Positions 1-8,306 of a DNA stretch of 10,025 nucleotides are shown piece after piece. A program made the translations under genes and the position numbers. The first letter of the stretch is position 1. Each line of letters starts with the position of its first letter. The notes beneath the pieces are model-generated. The model had not been told where the DNA came from. It searched no databases and worked only from the letters and a program-made list of their open reading frames with translations. Source of the stretch: an uncultured Collinsella sp. (GTDB lineage Bacteria > Actinomycetota > Coriobacteriia > Coriobacteriales > Coriobacteriaceae); NCBI GenBank assembly GCA_958428675.1, contig CAUAGV010000050.1, positions 1 to 10,025 of the forward strand. The letters run 5' to 3'.

Positions 1-1212
1 AGCGGCGTTGACGACTCCAAGCACCAGCATAACCGGCCAGGTGGTCTTGTCGACACCGAGGACCAGGGTGGAAACCACGATGTTGATGATACCGCCTGCA
101 GTCGAAGCGGGCACGGAGAGGACCTTGAGCAGAACCAGGAAGATGCCGGAAAGAACCGAGTGAACGACAAAGAGCACGGGAGCGGCAAAGACAAAGAGGA
201 AGTCCATGGGCTCGGTGACACAGGAGAGCACGGCGGTGATGATCAGCGGGATGATAACGGCCTTGGTCTTATCCTTGTTCCCCTTGTAAGCGGTGAAGAT
301 AAAGGCGAGACCGATACCGATGTAGGGCCACAGGTTGTTGAAGGTGTAGCTGTTGAAGTAGGTGCTATCGGAGAAGGGCTGGCCCGTCATTGCCATCTCG
401 GCGACACGGATGGGATAGGCGCCGGCGATAACCTGATCACCCAGCGTCAGGGTGCCACCCACATCGGAGAACTGGAACGGAGTGTAGATGAGGTGGTGCA
501 GACCGGTGGGAACGAGCAGCTTGTTGAGCATGCCGTAGATAAACAGACCGATGTTGCCCGACTCCTTAATGATGCCGGCAACGGAGGAGATGGCGCCCTG
601 AACCGGAGGCCAAACGATGCAGAAGCCAGCGCCCATGATCCAGGAGATGATGATCATGATCAGGAACGGAAAACGAACGCCCGAGAACATCGAAAGGGCA
701 ATGGGGAACTGCTTGTTCGAGTACTTGTTGAACACGGCACCGGTGATGCAACCAAGAATGATGCCGCCGAACACGCCGGTATCGAGCACCTGAATGCCCA
801 TAACGGTGGCCTGGCCGGTTCCGGTAAGGCCGAGCATGCCGCTCGCTTCGGCAAGAGAGCCGGTGGCGTTGAGCACGATGTTGTTAGCCTGCAGGAACAG
901 GAAGAACGACATCAGGGCGATCAGCGAAGCATGGCCCTTGTTCTTCTTTGCCATGGCGCCGGCGATGCCCACGCAGAACAGAATCGAGAGGTTGTTGATG
1001 ATAAACATCAGCGACTGATATACAACGGCGCCCACAAGCTGGAACGGACCGGAGCCCAGCACGGGAATCATGGCGCAAATGGTCTTGTTGGTCAGAATGA
1101 TGCCCACGATGAGCAGAATGCCGGCAACCGAGAGATACATCATCGGCTGGACGATTGACTTCGCGAACACCTCCAACGGCGCTTTGAAATTGAACTTCTT
1201 TTTTGCGGTCAT
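1..1212 (-). CDS. PTS transporter EIIC permease, glucose/maltose family (3' end cut off)
   Basis: Integral membrane permease of a phosphoenolpyruvate-dependent sugar phosphotransferase system; it carries the sugar across the membrane while EIIB phosphorylates it. All 404 visible codons are open and run off the left edge. Hydrophobic segments recur throughout. Family landmarks are the IQVLDTGVFGG stretch (about 140-150), the PTGLHH motif with paired histidines (235-240) followed by FSDVGG, and CVTEPMDFLF (331-340), which corresponds to the GITEP signature. These resemble MalX-type EIIC more than lactose- or mannitol-type permeases. The ATG start at 1212 has an AAGGGGAG ribosome site about 9 nt upstream. 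It lies 98 nt after the antiterminator gene in the same direction and is probably the third gene of the operon. No EIIB domain is visible; it may be fused beyond the edge or encoded elsewhere. The substrate is not resolved: glucose, maltose or a glucoside are all possible. Confidence 0.93.
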   Translation of the reverse strand, partial: MTAKKKFNFKAPLEVFAKSIVQPMMYLSVAGILLIVGIILTNKTICAMIPVLGSGPFQLVGAVVYQSLMFIINNLSILFCVGIAGAMAKKNKGHASLIALMSFFLFLQANNIVLNATGSLAEASGMLGLTGTGQATVMGIQVLDTGVFGGIILGCITGAVFNKYSNKQFPIALSMFSGVRFPFLIMIIISWIMGAGFCIVWPPVQGAISSVAGIIKESGNIGLFIYGMLNKLLVPTGLHHLIYTPFQFSDVGGTLTLGDQVIAGAYPIRVAEMAMTGQPFSDSTYFNSYTFNNLWPYIGIGLAFIFTAYKGNKDKTKAVIIPLIITAVLSCVTEPMDFLFVFAAPVLFVVHSVLSGIFLVLLKVLSVPASTAGGIINIVVSTLVLGVDKTTWPVMLVLGVVNAA

Positions 1213-1311
1213 AGCGGTACTCCCCTTCCTTTTCCGCAAATTAAGACAGATGTGCCCTGGACAAGACCGTGAGCCTTGCCTTATATCAATCGATGTATGG
1301 GCACGTTATGC

Positions 1312-2166
1312 CTAGAGACCAGGTTCTCCAAGCAGGTTAACAATGTGATATGCGAGATAACTCTTCTCGGCATCGGTAACGACAACGTTATAGGTAGACG
1401 ACAAGTGGGCGGCTATGGCGTCCGCGCACGAGAATGCGCACGGATACGCCGTTTCATCGATTCGGAACAGCGCATCGTCATTGATCTGCCCGGCCGCGGG
1501 GTCGAGCGCTCGCTGTGCGAAAAACTGCAGGTGACGAACGAAACGCTCATAGGGCAGCGAGGTGTCATCGAGGGTCGTAGCATAGCGCTCGGAAACAATC
1601 GCGAGTACGTCGCGAACAAGCTGGACCGAGATGATGAGACGGTCGGAGCGTTGCGGCATGGTGGCGTTGACGATATGCAGCGTAATAAAACCCTGCTCTT
1701 CTTCGCTCATCTGGATGCCCATATACTCCTTGACAATCTGCAGCGCACGGCCCGCAAGCGCATACTCCTTGCGATAGAACTGCTGGATCTCGAGCAGCAA
1801 CGGATTCTCACAGGAGACGCCCTTGCGCTCACGCTCCAAAGCAAGGCTGATATGGTCTGCGAGAGCAATGAGAATCTTGTCGTTGACATCAACATTGAGC
1901 TCTCGACGAAGCATCTGAACGATGTCCTCGGAAATCACGAGGTTGACGGTGGGAATGGACTCTAAAAGATGTGCCAAGCGGTCGATCGTACGCGAATCCT
2001 GAGAAGTGCCCTCCTGCAGTGCATAGGTCTTTTCGACCGATGCTTCATCGATAGCGTCGCCAGCATGACGGCCAAAGCAGAGGCCTCGACCGATGACAAT
2101 GAGCTCGGAGCCATCGTCCGAAGTGACCATTGCGACGTTATTGTTGAAAACTCGCTTGATAACCAC
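1312..2166 (-). CDS. BglG/LicT-family transcription antiterminator
   Basis: RNA-binding antiterminator controlled by PTS phosphorylation. The short N-terminal RNA-binding (CAT) domain begins VIKRVFNNNV, with the family's NNNV at about residues 8-11. Two PRD modules follow, carrying the conserved histidines that PTS proteins phosphorylate: DHI (H105) and LHIVNA (H164) in PRD1, RHLQFF (H212) and YHIVNL (H274) in PRD2. The length of 284 residues is usual for the family. I prefer GTG at 2166 because it gives the typical N-terminus and has GGTGGG 4 nt upstream; TTG at 2178 or GTG at 2175 would add four or three residues. The gene starts 18 nt after the EIIA stop, so it is probably co-transcribed and translationally coupled. 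By family knowledge, it would bind an RNA hairpin in the operon leader and prevent termination when the sugar is present; a candidate leader is seen at 2723-2813. Confidence 0.93.
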   Translation of the reverse strand: MVIKRVFNNNVAMVTSDDGSELIVIGRGLCFGRHAGDAIDEASVEKTYALQEGTSQDSRTIDRLAHLLESIPTVNLVISEDIVQMLRRELNVDVNDKILIALADHISLALERERKGVSCENPLLLEIQQFYRKEYALAGRALQIVKEYMGIQMSEEEQGFITLHIVNATMPQRSDRLIISVQLVRDVLAIVSERYATTLDDTSLPYERFVRHLQFFAQRALDPAAGQINDDALFRIDETAYPCAFSCADAIAAHLSSTYNVVVTDAEKSYLAYHIVNLLGEPGL

Positions 2167-2184
2167 GGTACCCACCAAAAGAAT

Positions 2185-2697
2185 TTACTCGGAAAGCCAG
2201 ACGACAGGCTCTTTAACAGCAACAGGGCCGGAAGCGTGCTCACGAAGAGTCGAGTTCTCCGAACGCTCGCACACGATAACGAAGACCGTGGGATCGAAGC
2301 CGGCGGCGCGGACCGCGTCAAAATCGACCTCAACGAGGGGCTGGCCCGCGTCGACATGGTCACCCTGGGCAACAAGCGCATGGAAGCCCTTGCCCTCAAG
2401 TTTAACAGTGTCGATTCCGATATGCAGCATCACCTGAGCAGAGCTGTCGTCGGACATGATGCCCAGTGCATGCTCGGTCGGGAACAGCGCCGCGACGGTA
2501 CCGGAAACAGGAGCGCACACCGTTCCCTCTTGGGGAACCACGGCAACGCCATCGCCCACGGCACGGCTGCTAAAAGCGGGGTCATTGGTATTTTCTAGAT
2601 GAACAAGCTCGCCGGAAACAGGAGCGAGGATTTCGAACTCGGAAGTTGCAGTCTTCTGCTCATCCGAACCGCCCATCAGGCGAGAAAAGAAACCCAT
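2185..2697 (-). CDS. PTS EIIA component, glucose (Crr) type
   Basis: Cytoplasmic phosphocarrier that takes phosphate from HPr and hands it to a sugar-specific EIIB. At 170 residues it is a stand-alone EIIA(Glc)-type domain. Visible landmarks are LAPVSGELVHLEN (24-36), TEHALGI with H76, and LHIGIDTVKLEGKGF with the phosphorylated histidine at H92; in the E. coli homologue the matching residues are H75 and H90. The start is set at ATG 2697 (MGFFSRLMGG), which has AAGGGA about 10 nt upstream; an in-frame GTG at 2760 would add 21 unrelated residues overlapping the leader. It is the first gene of the EIIA-antiterminator-EIIC operon and probably serves the EIIC downstream. Whether it also has Crr-like regulatory roles cannot be judged here. 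Confidence 0.93.
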   Translation of the reverse strand: MGFFSRLMGGSDEQKTATSEFEILAPVSGELVHLENTNDPAFSSRAVGDGVAVVPQEGTVCAPVSGTVAALFPTEHALGIMSDDSSAQVMLHIGIDTVKLEGKGFHALVAQGDHVDAGQPLVEVDFDAVRAAGFDPTVFVIVCERSENSTLREHASGPVAVKEPVVWLSE

Positions 2698-2722
2698 GGT
2701 GGCATGTCCCTTCATAAATATA

Positions 2723-2785
2723 GCCCAACCAAAATCAAGCGAATGCGTCCATAGAGACACATCCGTTCAAAGACTTTGGTTAGGC
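2723..2785 (-). terminator. conditional terminator-like stem in the EIIA leader
   Basis: On the minus strand GCCTAACCAAAG (2785-2774) pairs with TTTTGGTTGGGC (2734-2723) over 12 positions, including two G-U pairs, around a 39-nt loop. What follows is CTATATTTATG, only moderately U-rich, so it is a weak intrinsic terminator by sequence. Its 5' arm overlaps the 3' arm of the candidate antiterminator hairpin, which is the arrangement used in BglG/LicT control. The stem ends 25 nt before the EIIA start and just upstream of its ribosome site, so it could also act at the level of translation. Confidence 0.4.
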
Positions 2786-2813
2786 CCACGTCCGAGGGAC
2801 TCGGTAACCTTCC
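2778..2813 (-). promoter_or_regulatory. candidate RAT antiterminator hairpin for the BglG-family protein
   Basis: Read on the minus strand, this leader RNA contains GGTTACCGAG, a TCC loop, CTCGG, then ACGTGGGCC and TAACC. CCGAG pairs with CTCGG and GGTTA pairs with TAACC. The GGTTACCG core and the closing AACC resemble the RNA targets of BglG/LicT proteins, but the nine-base asymmetry on the 3' side is larger than in the classic 30-nt elements. It lies 81 nt upstream of the EIIA start, in the operon that encodes a BglG-family protein. It shares its 3' arm with the terminator-like stem at 2723-2785, so the two structures exclude each other. Confidence 0.45.
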
Positions 2814-2834
2814 GCATTTCTTTTTACGGGAGCT

Positions 2835-2840
2835 ATTGTA
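2835..2840 (-). promoter_or_regulatory. possible -10 box of the PTS operon
   Basis: TACAAT on the minus strand lies 22 nt upstream of the candidate antiterminator hairpin, which would place the leader within the transcript. There is no good -35 hexamer at normal spacing; an activator may be needed, and two direct AAATACCG copies 21 bp apart lie further upstream (2880-2887 and 2901-2908). Judged by eye only. Confidence 0.3.
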
Positions 2841-2913
2841 GACAAGCCCAAAGCCAGAATAGTCATTATGACCGGTGAGCGGTATTTTTTCTTCGATAAA
2901 CGGTATTTAGGCA

Positions 2914-3028
2914 GCACTTGGGGACGTTCCTTTTCTGCCGGCACTCGGGGACACTCCTCACTCTGGTGCATTGGGGACAGGTTTGTTTGCACCAGGTTGG
3001 TGCAGATTAACCTGGCCCCATTGCACCA
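2914..3028. repeat. REP-like palindromic element with a 27-nt periodic tail
   Basis: TGGTGCATTGGGG (2964-2976) and CCCCATTGCACCA (3016-3028) form a 13-nt inverted pair with one mismatch. Inside it CCAGGTT (2992-2998) and AACCTGG (3009-3015) form a second, nested stem. To the left, the phrase GCA(C)T(T/C)GGGGAC recurs at 2914, 2941 and 2968, exactly 27 nt apart. The architecture resembles repetitive extragenic palindromes, but no transposase is near. It sits just after the EFR1 gene stop, so the hairpin might also serve as that gene's transcription end, although no T-run follows. Related fragments occur at 3874-3914, on the other side of the same gene. Confidence 0.65.
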
Positions 3029-3040
3029 ATTTCGTATGCG

Positions 3041-3802
3041 CTAGACAAAGAGCTCGCATTCCTTCCGCACGACGCAAACCTTGCTCAGCATCTGGGAAAC
3101 AGCGGATAGCTTGTTGGGATCAAGCTTACGAGCGCCTCGCGGGCATACGGCAATGCAGCGCATGCAGGAGATGCACGCCTCGCCAGCTGCTCGTTTGGGG
3201 TCACCCTTGTCGATAGCACAAACGGGGCACGCCGCGGCGCATGCACCGCAGGAGACGCAATCCTCTGTTGCCTCAGGTGCCATGCGGTGACCTCTGGCTT
3301 GTTTGTAAGGACGATTGCCGGGAATAGAGGGCTCGGATGTATCCTCAGCCAACAGCTTTTGCTGAATTTGCTGCGCAAACTCTGCGAGCTGCGCCGCATC
3401 CTGCGCATCCGGTCGCCCAGCAGCAAACTGTCGCGCAATGGAATGTTCTGCAATGGCTGCAACTGCCGCGATTACCCGGAATCCCGCATGCTTCGCAACG
3501 TCCTCCAGCTCTACGAGCGTGTCCTCAAACGCGCGGTTTCCGTAGACGCACACCAGAACGGCCCGCGCTCCGTTGCCGTGAACCATGTTCAGTCGGTCGA
3601 CCACCACGGCAGGGACTCTGCCGGCATACGCTGGCACGGAGATAACAGCCACGTCGTCCTTCGTCATCGAGACCTCGTGGAAATCCAACCCGCTATCGGT
3701 CAGATCGACGGTAACGGTATTCTTGTCCAGCGCTCCAGCCACAAGGCAAGACACCTTCTCCGTTCCACCCGTCGGACTAAACACAATTTCAAATACGCTC
3801 AT
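3041..3802 (-). CDS. EFR1-type protein: flavodoxin-like domain plus two [4Fe-4S] clusters
   Basis: A 253-residue probable electron-transfer protein. The N-terminal part (about 1-150) looks like a flavodoxin fold: IVFSPTGGTEK (6-16) fits the phosphate-binding loop for FMN, and ISVPAYAGRVP (54-64) fits the second conserved strand. The C-terminal part has two ferredoxin motifs, CVSCGACAAACP (C182, C185, C188, C192) and CISCMRCIAVCP (C210, C213, C216, C220), so two [4Fe-4S] clusters are expected. This arrangement matches the EFR1 family of anaerobes; the physiological partner is not known from the sequence. The start at ATG 3802 has GGGGGAGGG about 8 nt upstream. It appears to be transcribed alone: 343 nt separate it from EIIA, and nothing lies upstream in the same direction for over 600 nt. 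No signal peptide is evident, so it is probably cytoplasmic. Confidence 0.9.
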   Translation of the reverse strand: MSVFEIVFSPTGGTEKVSCLVAGALDKNTVTVDLTDSGLDFHEVSMTKDDVAVISVPAYAGRVPAVVVDRLNMVHGNGARAVLVCVYGNRAFEDTLVELEDVAKHAGFRVIAAVAAIAEHSIARQFAAGRPDAQDAAQLAEFAQQIQQKLLAEDTSEPSIPGNRPYKQARGHRMAPEATEDCVSCGACAAACPVCAIDKGDPKRAAGEACISCMRCIAVCPRGARKLDPNKLSAVSQMLSKVCVVRKECELFV

Positions 3803-3873
3803 CTAGACACCCTCCCCCTACGCTCAGCAACGCGTCAAGCCGTTTTCACATCCAGCCAGAGTATACGGCACGT

Positions 3874-3914
3874 GGGGTCCCCATTTTGGCGCACCAAGCA
3901 CCCCAATGCACCAA
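3874..3914. repeat. fragments related to the palindromic element at 2964-3028
   Basis: The palindrome GGGGTCCCC (3874-3882) is followed by CCATTTTGGCGCACCAAG and then CCCCAATGCACCAA (3901-3914). Two phrases of the form CCCCA..GCACCAA resemble the right arm of the element at 3016-3028. The copies are shorter and degenerate, and lie upstream of the EFR1 gene, so that gene is bracketed by related sequence. Similarity is by eye. Confidence 0.45.
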
Positions 3915-4351
3915 CCCTACGCTGCCTGCCTCTTCGTTTTGTATAAATTACGGTACAGATTGTATATATTTACGGGATGCTGCCGTGTTCTCCCAAGGTA
4001 CCCCATCCTGGCCCGTGCAAAAAACGGAGTATTCTGCAACGTGACCGCGCCAGCACCGCCGCGGGCGGGCAAAACTGTAGGGCGCTGCGTCATTTAGGGT
4101 TCCGACATAGCGAGAATGACGTACCTTTGCTTCGAAAAACGGCGAAATCTAACTCAAAACGCTCATAGGGGGTATCTGAAGGCCACCGTTGGCAATACCG
4201 AATCGTATGCAGCCAGCTAGAGCTGCTGAATACTCCAAAAAATGCACGGCACACCCCATGGGACCCATTGCCGCATGGCAGGAAACAGGCCCACGGCATC
4301 TTCTAGATGCATTCCCGAGGAAATCACATTTGAACTAGCGATCGGATACGG
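3915..4351. other. intergenic stretch without a convincing gene; carries an inverted motif pair
   Basis: No reading frame here has a good ribosome site plus recognisable protein sequence. The clearest structure is a two-part motif present twice in opposite orientation: CCGTGCA, six bases, GGAGTATTCTGCA at 4013-4038, and on the minus strand CCGTGCA, six bases, GGAGTATTCAGCA at 4249-4224. The six-base spacer is A-rich in one and T-rich in the other when read the same way. A small stem CCGCC/GGCGG lies near 4058-4070. The left part (3940-3975) is AT-rich with TATAAAT- and TATATAT-like strings. The region could be a decayed mobile element or hold an unannotated RNA, but neither is shown. Confidence 0.5.
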
Positions 4352-4391
4352 CAAACAAAAAGGGCCCCGAGCGTAGTTGCTCAGGGCCCTT
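4352..4391 (-). terminator. intrinsic terminator of the DEAD-box helicase gene
   Basis: On the minus strand AAGGGCCC, a mismatched base, GAGC, a six-base loop, GCTC and GGGCCCTT form a strong GC-rich stem (4391-4360), followed by a T-rich run TTTTTGTTT (to 4352). It lies 33 nt after the helicase stop codon. On the plus strand the stem is not followed by a T-run, so it acts on minus-strand transcripts. Confidence 0.92.
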
Positions 4392-4423
4392 GGTTCACCT
4401 CGCTCTAGTGGGCGATGCGTATG

Positions 4424-6685
<2,262 letters not shown>

Positions 6686-6884
6686 ATGTTGTTGTTCCTT
6701 ATCTGCACGCGCAATGGGCACGGCATGCGGCCGCGCGGGCGTGCTTGGTAGTGCGCTAATACATACAAAAACGGGTGCGCACAGAGAGGACGTTGCTCAG
6801 CACGCTGGCGATCGCTTTGGCAGCCCTATCGCGCGCCGTCCAGACGCAGCAGCTCTAAGCGATGGAGCAGATTCGCCGCGGGTT

Positions 6885-6890
6885 AGTATA
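6885..6890 (-). promoter_or_regulatory. possible -10 box upstream of the helicase
   Basis: TATACT on the minus strand about 200 nt upstream of the helicase start, without a convincing -35. If used, it would give a long 5' leader (about 190 nt), as is seen for some cold-induced RNA helicase genes. Positions 6722-6884 show no gene. By-eye call, weak. Confidence 0.25.
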
Positions 6891-6947
6891 CCCGTACTCC
6901 GTATGCCCCCACGTAAACCACAGATGACGGAGCAGGTCTGGGCCAAT

Positions 6948-7087
6948 TGTCTCAATCTGTAACATCAACAGGGCAAATCTTCCTCTACGTGTTACAGATC
7001 GAGACAAACGGTCGACACGGTTCACAAACGTCTCAATCTGTAACAGTTACCGAGTAAAATCGGTCCTAATTGTTATAGATCAAGACA
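6948..7087. repeat. array of four 17-nt sites in alternating orientation (two inverted pairs)
   Basis: The site TGTCTCAATCTGTAACA occurs at 6948-6964, inverted at 6990-7006 (TGTTACAGATCGAGACA), direct again at 7029-7045 (CGTCTCAATCTGTAACA) and inverted and more degenerate at 7071-7087 (TGTTATAGATCAAGACA). Each inverted pair is separated by exactly 25 nt; the two pairs are 22 nt apart. Centre-to-centre spacing is therefore 42, 39 and 42 nt, close to four helical turns. The first pair matches at 16 of 17 positions, the second at 13 of 17. It sits between the divergent helicase and FHA genes and could regulate either, as operators or as RNA hairpins. It is not a CRISPR array, because orientation alternates. 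Confidence 0.85.
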
Positions 7088-7152
7088 GAGGGGGATTTCC
7101 GTCCGGTCCAAACCAAATCTCTCAGTCTTCCTGCAATTTCGAACATGTGGCC

Positions 7153-7158
7153 TATAAT
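7153..7158 (+). promoter_or_regulatory. possible -10 box of the FHA gene
   Basis: TATAAT on the plus strand, 107 nt before the FHA start codon and 66 nt after the four-site array. The -35 at 17-nt spacing (CTGCAA) is poor. The leader from here to 7252 has no reading frame of note. If this promoter is real, the array lies just upstream of the polymerase site, in an activator-like position. Confidence 0.4.
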
Positions 7159-7265
7159 GTTGCTTTGGTTACGCTACATATTGCGCAGCCATTTAATACG
7201 TCGCCCACCGGGGGCCATTAATTCCTATCGCCTTATTGGCTAGGAAGCAATCAAAGGAGGTATCC

Positions 7266-8228
7266 GTGGCAGCAGAGACGCCTTGCTCGGTCCTCTATAA
7301 CGATATTCGCTCGTTCGGCGGTCTTAAACATCTCGAGATCGCCCGAATGCTCATCAATGGAAACTCTTATCTCGGCAGTACCCTGCTCGAGAAATGCTCT
7401 TCCAACCGCTCGTATCTCACCCGTTACATCGTCCATCGCGAGCCTGACCAGTGCGCGCCCGCCATCTACAGCGACTTTGCCGTCACCACGCTCAATCTTT
7501 CCGCGGCAATCTGCAGCAAGCTCGGCGGCGGCGAGTCCGCCTATCAGGCAATCGCCGAGCACTATCGCGGCCCGGCCGCCAACGAAATGATGTCGGCTCT
7601 CGCCAGCTACAAGCTGGACAGCCGCCTATATGCAAATGCCCTCAATCACATCGACAACTTTGACGGCAATGCCGTGCGCGAGAAGAGTACGCTTTACCTT
7701 ATGCTCTTTGTGGCAACGGGGGCGCTCGCTGACCCCATCCAAGGCGTGGCCACCGTCGAGCGCTTTTGCGACAGCAAGACAGGCGGGCACTTTGGCACCA
7801 CCGAAACTACCGTCGGACGTGGCTTTATGAGCAGCCTGGAGCAGCCGCGCACTGTCGCCCCCAACCTCGGTCTGCTCAGAACCCATGCCGACAACTGCGC
7901 CGACATGCAAATCCATCCCCTCACACGCGATCCGCGCGGCACGGTAATTGGGTCCTTGCCCAAAACCTCGCCCAGCATCACCGATGTAGGCGCTGATGCA
8001 TCGCGCGAGCATCTCCGCATTTGGCTCGAAGGCGGACACTGGTACGCCCAGGGCCTTGGGTCGACCAACGGCACAGTGCTCGAATCGGGCGCGGGCGACG
8101 GCGATATCGTAATCGAGCCGCCGCGCGACCAACGCGAGCCCGGCAAAGTCTATCCCCCGGTGGAAATCGAAAACAGCGACAGGCTCCATCTGGGTCTCTA
8201 CACGACATTCCTTGTCATTGTGGACTAG
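7266..8228 (+). CDS. FHA-domain protein with uncharacterised helical N-terminal region
   Basis: A 320-residue cytoplasmic protein; no signal peptide or membrane segment is visible. The C-terminal third (about 222-320) is a forkhead-associated domain, which binds phosphothreonine peptides: RGTVIGSLP (224-232), the SREH motif (246-249), GSTNGT (265-270) and the closing stretch ENSDRLHLGLYTTFLVIVD. The N-terminal 170 residues look mostly helical (for example SAYQAIAEHY, NEMMSALASYKL) and match no family I recognise. The start is GTG 7266, chosen because AAAGGAGG sits 5 nt upstream; an in-frame TTG at 7236 would include the ribosome site in the coding region. The transmembrane kinase gene follows in the same direction after 171 nt, so the FHA domain may read phosphorylation made by that kinase. 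Nothing shows that they share one transcript: hairpins lie between them. Confidence 0.88.
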   Translation: MAAETPCSVLYNDIRSFGGLKHLEIARMLINGNSYLGSTLLEKCSSNRSYLTRYIVHREPDQCAPAIYSDFAVTTLNLSAAICSKLGGGESAYQAIAEHYRGPAANEMMSALASYKLDSRLYANALNHIDNFDGNAVREKSTLYLMLFVATGALADPIQGVATVERFCDSKTGGHFGTTETTVGRGFMSSLEQPRTVAPNLGLLRTHADNCADMQIHPLTRDPRGTVIGSLPKTSPSITDVGADASREHLRIWLEGGHWYAQGLGSTNGTVLESGAGDGDIVIEPPRDQREPGKVYPPVEIENSDRLHLGLYTTFLVIVD

Positions 8229-8231
8229 CGC

Positions 8232-8275
8232 GGACGGCGATCGAAAGACGGTCGCCGTCCGTCTTTCGTCTTCTA
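8232..8275 (+). terminator. probable terminator after the FHA gene, with two exclusive hairpins
   Basis: GGACGGCGA (8232-8240) pairs perfectly with TCGCCGTCC (8252-8260). Overlapping it, CGAAAGACGG (8242-8251) pairs perfectly with CCGTCTTTCG (8259-8268). Only one can form at a time. Downstream sequence is pyrimidine-rich (GTCTTTCGTCTTCTACC) rather than a clean T-run. It begins 4 nt after the FHA stop codon, so termination or partial attenuation ahead of the kinase gene is likely. Confidence 0.65.
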
Positions 8276-8306
8276 CCTTCTGCGTCGTAAACGACAATAC
8301 TCAGCG

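Noticed and set aside
160..1158. 332-residue open frame on the plus strand, opposite EIIC
   Set aside because: The sequence is His/Asp/Gly/Glu-rich without a domain, whereas the opposite strand reads as a complete EIIC membrane protein.
1213..1311. Terminator or second antiterminator hairpin between the antiterminator gene and EIIC
   Set aside because: Only a six-base GTGCCC/GGGCAC pairing across a long loop is seen, with no T-run and no GGTTAC-like core.
2780..2992. 70-residue minus-strand open frame ahead of EIIA
   Set aside because: It runs through the repeat units and the candidate promoter and leader; its peptide is just the translated 27-nt repeats.
3906..4299. Small open frames in the gap between the EFR1 gene and the helicase (plus 3906-4097, minus 4090-4299)
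   Set aside because: Neither has a good ribosome site or resembles a known protein, and both cross the inverted motif pair.
6948..7087. CRISPR-like array
   Set aside because: There are only four short repeats, they alternate in orientation, one spacer differs in length (22 against 25 nt), and no cas gene is near.
7236..7265. TTG 7236 as the start of the FHA gene
   Set aside because: It would place the strong AAAGGAGG ribosome site inside the coding region; GTG 7266 is ideally spaced from it.
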